DNA from: Muribaculaceae bacterium
GTDB taxonomy: Bacteria; Bacteroidota; Bacteroidia; Bacteroidales; Muribaculaceae
NCBI GenBank assembly: GCA_017547845.1
Contig: JAFYNZ010000045.1
Coordinates: 17,630-81,629, forward strand
Direction of reading: 5' to 3'
Length of the DNA stretch: 64,000 nucleotides
Part shown: one piece after another, positions 59,511 to 64,000 of the stretch
How positions within the stretch are numbered: position 1 is the first letter of the stretch
Layout of the letters: each line of letters starts with the position of its first letter
Position numbers and translations under genes: made by a program
The notes under the pieces: generated by a model
The model's database searches: none
The model's input: only the letters and a program-made list of their open reading frames with translations
What the model was told of the DNA's origin: nothing

Positions 59511-61298
59511 ATGAAAAAGTTCTTCTTATCAGTATTATCCTCATTCACAGGCACATGGTTGGCTCTTTGCCTATTTGGCATCGTTGCCGTAATCGTATCC
59601 ATTGCAATGTTGATTAATATAGGTAGTAGCAACTTCAGTTCCGGCATTGTTTCAACAAGCGACAACAGCCTGTTGGTGCTTGACCTTCAAGGAGAAATCA
59701 TTGAATATACAAATGATCAAGCACCTGACGTAATGACCGTTCTCAACGGAGATTTTAAGCAACCAAAGTCGCTTAAAGACCTTATTAATGGTATTAAGTG
59801 TGGCGCTGATGACGATAATGTCAAAGCGATGTACATTGACTGTGGCGTCGTATCTGCAGCCCCTGCGACACTCAACAGCCTTCGCGAAGCAATCGTTGAC
59901 TTCAAAAGCAAGGGCAAAAAAGTATATGCTTATGGCGAAACTATGACTCAAGGAGCATATTATGTTGCTACAGCAGCCGACAGTCTTTTCATGAACCCTC
60001 ATGGAACACTCCAATTGTCAGGTCTCGGCGGACATACTCCTTATTTCAAAAAACTTCTCGACAAGTTTGGCATTGAGTTCCAAGTAGTAAAAGTCGGAAC
60101 ATACAAAAGCGCTGTTGAGCCTTACATCCTCGAACACATGAGCGAGCCTGCACGAGCTCAACTCGACACACTTTACAATGCGATGTGGAGCAAAATCAAA
60201 GGCGAAATCGCCGCTTCAAGAAAAATTCATAGCCATGAGATTGACTCGCTTATTAACAATGAGTTTATCCTATGCCGAAAGTTGAATGTTGCGCTTGATA
60301 ATGGTTTGGTTGACGGCCTACTCTATCGCCACGAAATGGACTCTCGTTTGGCAGAAATGATGGGCGTAGAAAAAGCCGACAATATCGAAAAGGTGGACCC
60401 TACCAATTTAGCGTCCGGCAATATCAGCAAAGCTAATCAGCCTCACATCGCAGTCGTTTATGCTTGCGGTGGTATCGATGATGGAGATGCATCAGGCATC
60501 GTATCAACCGATCTTGTGCCTCTTATCTTCGACCTTAAGGACAACGAAAATGTCGAAGGTCTCATCTTAAGAGTCAACTCTCCCGGTGGCTCAGCTTATG
60601 GTAGCGAACAGATTTGGGAAGCTCTCGAACAATTCAAAAAGACAGACAAACCATTCATCGTGTCTATGGGTGACTATGCTGCTTCAGGTGGTTACTACAT
60701 CTCATGTGGCGCGGACAGCATCTTTGCTGACCCATTGACTGTGACCGGCTCAATCGGCATCTTTGGCCTTATCCCTAACGGCCATGAGTTGCTGACAGAC
60801 AAACTCGGCGTAAACTTCGAACTCGTTGCAACCAATCCTCAAGCGATGTTCCCAAATCTCATAAACCCACTCACAACCGAACAATACAACGCTATGCAAC
60901 GCATGGTCGAAGATGGCTACGATCTCTTCACTCAACGCGTGGCAGACGGCAGAGGTCTCTCGCAAGACTACGTTAAGCAAATCGGCGAAGGTCGCGTATG
61001 GAGCGCAGAAAAGGCATTGGAAATCGGTCTTGTCGATCGCATCGGCACTCTTGATGCCGCTATTAAATACATGGCACAAAAACTATCGTATGGCGACACT
61101 CCTAACGTTGTAGCATACCCGGATGCCAAAGACTCATTCTGGACTTACATGGCTATGCTCGAAAATGGCAATGCTGCACAATTAGCTCAGAAATTAGGTC
61201 TTCGCAGCCAAGAAGAGGCTATGCTTATGCAGCTCCGTTGGCTTATCCAACGCCCTATGATTCAGGCAAGAATGGCCGACATGGTTATCAAGCTTTAG
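59511..61298 (+). CDS. sppA: Signal peptide peptidase SppA (67K type)
   Basis: 595 residues. N-terminal transmembrane segment (about 12-38), then two tandem ClpP-like domains. Catalytic Lys199 in VGTYKSAVEPYI (first domain) and nucleophile Ser392 in GDYAASGGYY (second), matching the E. coli-type enzyme. Digests cleaved signal peptides in the membrane. Member of the nrnA-DUF4827-glmM-sppA run. Confidence 0.95.
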   Translation: MKKFFLSVLSSFTGTWLALCLFGIVAVIVSIAMLINIGSSNFSSGIVSTSDNSLLVLDLQGEIIEYTNDQAPDVMTVLNGDFKQPKSLKDLINGIKCGADDDNVKAMYIDCGVVSAAPATLNSLREAIVDFKSKGKKVYAYGETMTQGAYYVATAADSLFMNPHGTLQLSGLGGHTPYFKKLLDKFGIEFQVVKVGTYKSAVEPYILEHMSEPARAQLDTLYNAMWSKIKGEIAASRKIHSHEIDSLINNEFILCRKLNVALDNGLVDGLLYRHEMDSRLAEMMGVEKADNIEKVDPTNLASGNISKANQPHIAVVYACGGIDDGDASGIVSTDLVPLIFDLKDNENVEGLILRVNSPGGSAYGSEQIWEALEQFKKTDKPFIVSMGDYAASGGYYISCGADSIFADPLTVTGSIGIFGLIPNGHELLTDKLGVNFELVATNPQAMFPNLINPLTTEQYNAMQRMVEDGYDLFTQRVADGRGLSQDYVKQIGEGRVWSAEKALEIGLVDRIGTLDAAIKYMAQKLSYGDTPNVVAYPDAKDSFWTYMAMLENGNAAQLAQKLGLRSQEEAMLMQLRWLIQRPMIQARMADMVIKL

Positions 61299-61321
61299 CA
61301 AACGATTAAACTATTGATAAT

Positions 61322-61501
61322 ATGAAAGTTTACAAAATTATTGGAGCATTGATAGAAGGTATATTGTTTGCAGTCCTTATGTGGATTGGAGATAAGTATA
61401 TTCTTAATAACGATAATGCATTTTATGTCTATATCATTCAAGCAATAATTTTTGCTTTAGCGATGTATCTATTCGATAGATTTTTCAATAAAAAGAAATG
61501 A
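61322..61501 (+). CDS. Small two-helix membrane protein, 59 aa
   Basis: 59 residues: MKVYKIIGALIEGILFAVLM, WIGDKYILNNDNAFYVYIIQ, then AIIFALAMYLFDRFFNKKK. Two hydrophobic helices with a short polar loop and a basic C-terminus. Base composition is clearly more AT-rich than sppA and lpxK, which flank it. 23 bp after sppA, 84 bp before lpxK. No family recognised. Confidence 0.7.
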   Translation: MKVYKIIGALIEGILFAVLMWIGDKYILNNDNAFYVYIIQAIIFALAMYLFDRFFNKKK

Positions 61502-61540
61502 ATGTTAGCCAACTTTCGTAAGCATACATACAGAAATACA

Positions 61541-61569
61541 AATACGGGAACTTTTAGAAATTCCCTATA
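61541..61569 (+). other. Small dyad before lpxK
   Basis: GGGAA (61546-61550) with TTCCC (61561-61565) and inner TT/AA pairs, 17 bp before the lpxK ATG. The 10-mer AATACGGGAA also occurs at 3601. Role unknown. Confidence 0.3.
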
Positions 61570-61585
61570 GTAGAATATCACAATT

Positions 61586-62683
61586 ATGGCAGATACTACA
61601 AAAGACAAGATACTAACCTACGCACTTACTCCGCTATCGTGGATATATGGTGCCGTCGTATCGTTTAGAAACTATCTTTTCGACAAAGATATTCTGAAAT
61701 CAGAGCGATTCAATATCCCTGTCATCACGGTGGGCAACCTCACTGTCGGTGGCACAGGAAAAACACCCCATGTGGAGTATCTCATCGACTATCTATCTGC
61801 CGTCTACAACGTGGCGGTGTTGAGTCGCGGCTATATGCGTAAGACCAAAGGCTTCGTATTGGCATGCGATAAAAGCACACCCGACACCATAGGAGACGAG
61901 CCATATCAGATATATCAGAAATATGGGTTCCGTGTCAAAGTCGCGGTGTGCGAAAATCGCAAAACAGGCATCCGTGAGCTCCAGAAGATTGACCCAAACA
62001 TCAATCTTGTGATTCTCGATGATGGATTTCAACACCGCTTCATCAAGCCTAAAGTGTCGATACTTCTCACCGAGTACAATCGTCCATTCTATACCGACAA
62101 GCTTCTGCCTCTCGGCCGACTACGAGAAGCAATCGACTCTCGCCATCGAGCTCACTTTGTAATCGTAACAAAATGTCCGGAAAATATCACTCCTCTCAAT
62201 TGTCGCATCATGATCAACAATTTGGGATTACGTGCCTTCCAAAAGACATTCTTCACTCGATACACCTACAACAATATCATGCCTGTCTTCCCTAACGATT
62301 CGCCCTACTCTGTCCAGCTTTCATCGTTGACAGCCGACGACGGAATCCTATTGGTATCTGGCATCGACAACCCTCGTGGGTTCATAAAATATTTCCGACA
62401 ATTCAATGCCAAGGTCAAGATAGCCCACTACCCCGACCATCACGACTTCACACGCAAAGACATCGAAAATATCAGCAAGACATTCGCTAAAATGAATTGT
62501 GCTCGCAAACTCATCATCACCACCGAAAAGGATGCCGCACGTCTTGCTTGCAACCCATATTTCCCTCACGAACTCAAACCTCGAACATTCTACCTACCTA
62601 TAAGCGTTCATATGATAAACCGCCCCGAAGAAGGCGATTTCATGCAGATGCTTAAAAAGCTGATAGATGCAACCGAACATTAA
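61586..62683 (+). CDS. lpxK: Tetraacyldisaccharide 4'-kinase LpxK
   Basis: 365 residues. Phosphorylates the 4' position of the lipid A precursor at the inner membrane. N-terminal membrane-associated helix (LTPLSWIYGAVVSFRNYLF), P-loop VGNLTVGGTGKTPHVEYL, VLSRGYMRKTKGF, catalytic Asp region LVILDDGFQHRFIK, and ITTEKDAARL near the C-terminus. Its 3' end overlaps the longest possible punA frame. Confidence 0.96.
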   Translation: MADTTKDKILTYALTPLSWIYGAVVSFRNYLFDKDILKSERFNIPVITVGNLTVGGTGKTPHVEYLIDYLSAVYNVAVLSRGYMRKTKGFVLACDKSTPDTIGDEPYQIYQKYGFRVKVAVCENRKTGIRELQKIDPNINLVILDDGFQHRFIKPKVSILLTEYNRPFYTDKLLPLGRLREAIDSRHRAHFVIVTKCPENITPLNCRIMINNLGLRAFQKTFFTRYTYNNIMPVFPNDSPYSVQLSSLTADDGILLVSGIDNPRGFIKYFRQFNAKVKIAHYPDHHDFTRKDIENISKTFAKMNCARKLIITTEKDAARLACNPYFPHELKPRTFYLPISVHMINRPEEGDFMQMLKKLIDATEH

Positions 62684-62702
62684 CACATTAATACATATGA
62701 CT

Positions 62703-63515
62703 ATGTTAGAACAAATCAAACAGACTGCTGAATACATTCGCAAATCAGTCGACAGACTCCCTGACACAGGTATCATCCTCGGCACAGGCCTTGGAGAACT
62801 TGTCGACCATATCGATATCGTAAAAGAGATAGAATACACCGAAATCCCCAACTTCCCTATCTCAACCGTTGAAGGTCACTCAGGCAAACTCATCTTCGGC
62901 GACCTTGGTGGCAAATATGTCATGGCAATGCAAGGACGCTTCCACTACTACGAAGGCTACGACATGAAGCAAGTGACATTCCCTGTCAGAGTGATGAAAG
63001 AGCTCGGCGTGGAACGCCTATTCGTAAGCAACGCTGCCGGAGGTATGAACAAAGAATTCAAAGTCGGCGACATCATGATTATCACCGACCACATCAACCT
63101 TTTCCCTGAAAATCCACTACGCGGTAAGAACTACAACGAACTCGGCACTCGCTTCCCTGCAATGACAGAAGCCTACAGCCATCGACTCATCAAAATGGCA
63201 GACGAAATCGCAGCCGAAAAAGGCATCCGCGTAATGCACGGCGTATACGTAGGCACTCCAGGTCCAACATTCGAGACACCGGCTGAATACGAATACTTCC
63301 GCATCATCGGAGGCGACGCAGTCGGAATGTCGACAGTACCGGAAGTCATCGTTGCCAACCACGCATCAATGGAAGTCTTTGGCGTGTCAGTAATCACCGA
63401 CCTCGGAGGCAAAGACGTCACAGACGTCCCTACTCACGAAGAAGTGCAGAAAGCAGCCCTACAAGCACAACCATACATGACAGAAATCATCAAAGAACTC
63501 GTCAATCGCATCTAA
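62703..63515 (+). CDS. punA: Purine nucleoside phosphorylase (PunA/PNP type I)
   Basis: 270 residues from MLEQIKQTAEYIRKS; ATGs at 62697 and 62667 are alternatives (the latter would overlap lpxK). Seen: TGIILGTGLGEL (phosphate loop), FPISTVEGHSGKLIFGDLGG, the MAMQGRFHYYEGY motif, LFVSNAAGGMN, GPTFETPAEYEYF, and VGMSTVPEVIVANH, all diagnostic of trimeric PNP. Phosphorolysis of guanosine and inosine in purine salvage. It follows lpxK as in other Bacteroidales. Confidence 0.95.
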   Translation: MLEQIKQTAEYIRKSVDRLPDTGIILGTGLGELVDHIDIVKEIEYTEIPNFPISTVEGHSGKLIFGDLGGKYVMAMQGRFHYYEGYDMKQVTFPVRVMKELGVERLFVSNAAGGMNKEFKVGDIMIITDHINLFPENPLRGKNYNELGTRFPAMTEAYSHRLIKMADEIAAEKGIRVMHGVYVGTPGPTFETPAEYEYFRIIGGDAVGMSTVPEVIVANHASMEVFGVSVITDLGGKDVTDVPTHEEVQKAALQAQPYMTEIIKELVNRI

Positions 63516-63649
63516 TCCTCAAAGTATCCGACAATAGGATTAATATCGTAGCATATCATTGAGAAAAAGGTGCAACACCTATAATATTGCGTAGATAGCC
63601 TGAAAACAAGGTTATTTACGCAATTTCGCAATAAAAAAAGCGACAAAAG

Positions 63650-63680
63650 TTGCAAAACTCAAAAAAACGTTGTAACTTTG
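63650..63680 (+). promoter_or_regulatory. Promoter of tRNA-Arg
   Basis: TTG at 63650-63652, a 20-bp spacer, TAACTTTG at 63673-63680, 32 bp before the mature tRNA 5' end. Confidence 0.8.
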
Positions 63681-63711
63681 CAGTCCGAAAAGACAACGTC
63701 TTTTATAGGAT

Positions 63712-63785
63712 GGTCTGGTAGCTCAGCTGGATAGAGCAACAGCCTTCTAAGCTGTGGGTCTTGGGTTCGAATCCCAACCGGATCA
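63712..63785 (+). tRNA. tRNA-Arg (anticodon TCT)
   Basis: 74 nt cloverleaf: acceptor GGTCTGG pairs with CCGGATC (G-U wobbles), D-arm AGCTCAGCTGGATAGAGCA, anticodon stem ACAGC/GCTGT with loop CTTCTAA (anticodon TCT at 63746-63748), T-arm TTGGGTTCGAATCCCAA, discriminator A at 63785. The 3' CCA is not encoded. Reads AGA codons. Confidence 0.97.
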
Positions 63786-63813
63786 CTGAAAATCACTTGT
63801 TGATAACTTTTTT

Positions 63814-63840
63814 AAGGCGGTATTTTACCGCCTTTTTTTA
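63814..63840 (+). terminator. Terminator after tRNA-Arg
   Basis: 9-bp stem AAGGCGGTA (63814-63822) with TACCGCCTT (63826-63834), 3-nt loop, followed by TTTTT. Confidence 0.92.
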
Positions 63841-64000
63841 TTGACTTTCAGCGAGTTACAAATTACCCCACTGACTAATCCCGGTTCAGTAGTTATTTAG
63901 TGAGGGTAAGCGAAAAGTTTAGCTATGCGAAACAGGAAGAACTTCTTATCAACGACGCCTCTAAGGTTTGCTCTAAAAAGCTTGATTTTGGCGTTGAAAG

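Noticed and set aside
63925-64000. Partial plus frame at the window end
   Set aside because: Only 25 codons visible, other frames also open; not enough to call a gene.

Overview
The window is a 64 kb piece of a Bacteroidota chromosome, most likely a gut Bacteroidales (Muribaculaceae/Prevotella-like). The sequence evidence is: many promoters of the Bacteroidota type (TTTG, about 20 bp, TAnnTTTG); weak or absent Shine-Dalgarno sequences; two exported proteins with type 9 secretion C-terminal signals; the malic enzyme/phosphotransacetylase fusion; a second EF-G of the Bacteroides EF-G2 type; the L28-L33-DUF4295 ribosomal cluster; and several families nearly confined to this phylum (DUF4293, DUF4295, DUF4827, BspA-type LRR proteins).

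Layout. 1-3.4 kb (minus): start of uvrA (cut by the window edge) behind a gliding-type C-terminal-domain protein. 3.8-6.3 kb: rsfS-ftsH with a strong terminator. 6.3-10 kb: a gene-poor, partly AT-rich accessory stretch with a 77-aa protein and a probable effector/immunity pair, a truncated Rhs protein ending in a class 3 lipase next to a membrane-anchored ankyrin protein. 10-19 kb: maeB, thioredoxin, DUF3108 protein, DcaP-like porin, ftsE-like ATPase, dnaG and dapA. 19-25.5 kb: an overlapping S1/P1 nuclease-Nudix-HsdR_N-UvrD set, nspC and an L,D-transpeptidase lipoprotein. 25.9-29.6 kb: a 1237-aa surface protein with 18 LRR units and 7 Ig-like repeats. 29.7-38 kb: nadC, rlmH, hemW, the EF-G paralogue, DUF456, tgt and an LptG-type permease. 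38-45 kb: ribosomal proteins, a DUF2975/XRE pair, an M13 peptidase, lon and a small acidic protein. 45-53.5 kb: an ECF sigma factor, DUF4293, a complete RND efflux operon and an LpxA-like acyltransferase. 53.5-63.5 kb: mazG-topB-small Cys-rich protein on minus, then nrnA-like, DUF4827, glmM, sppA, a 59-aa membrane protein, lpxK and punA on plus. A tRNA-Arg(TCT) with its own promoter and terminator closes the window.

Most of the window is core chromosome: protein quality control (FtsH, Lon, SppA, M13 peptidase), envelope biogenesis (GlmM, LpxK, LpxA-like, LptG-like), DNA repair and replication (UvrA, UvrD, DnaG, TopB) and translation. The most unusual parts are the Rhs-lipase/ankyrin module, the EF-G paralogue with degraded GTPase motifs and a palindrome in front of its promoter, a Tgt without its zinc cysteines, and the large repeat-built surface protein. 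Three small genes under 60 codons (38721, 53477, 61322) are included.
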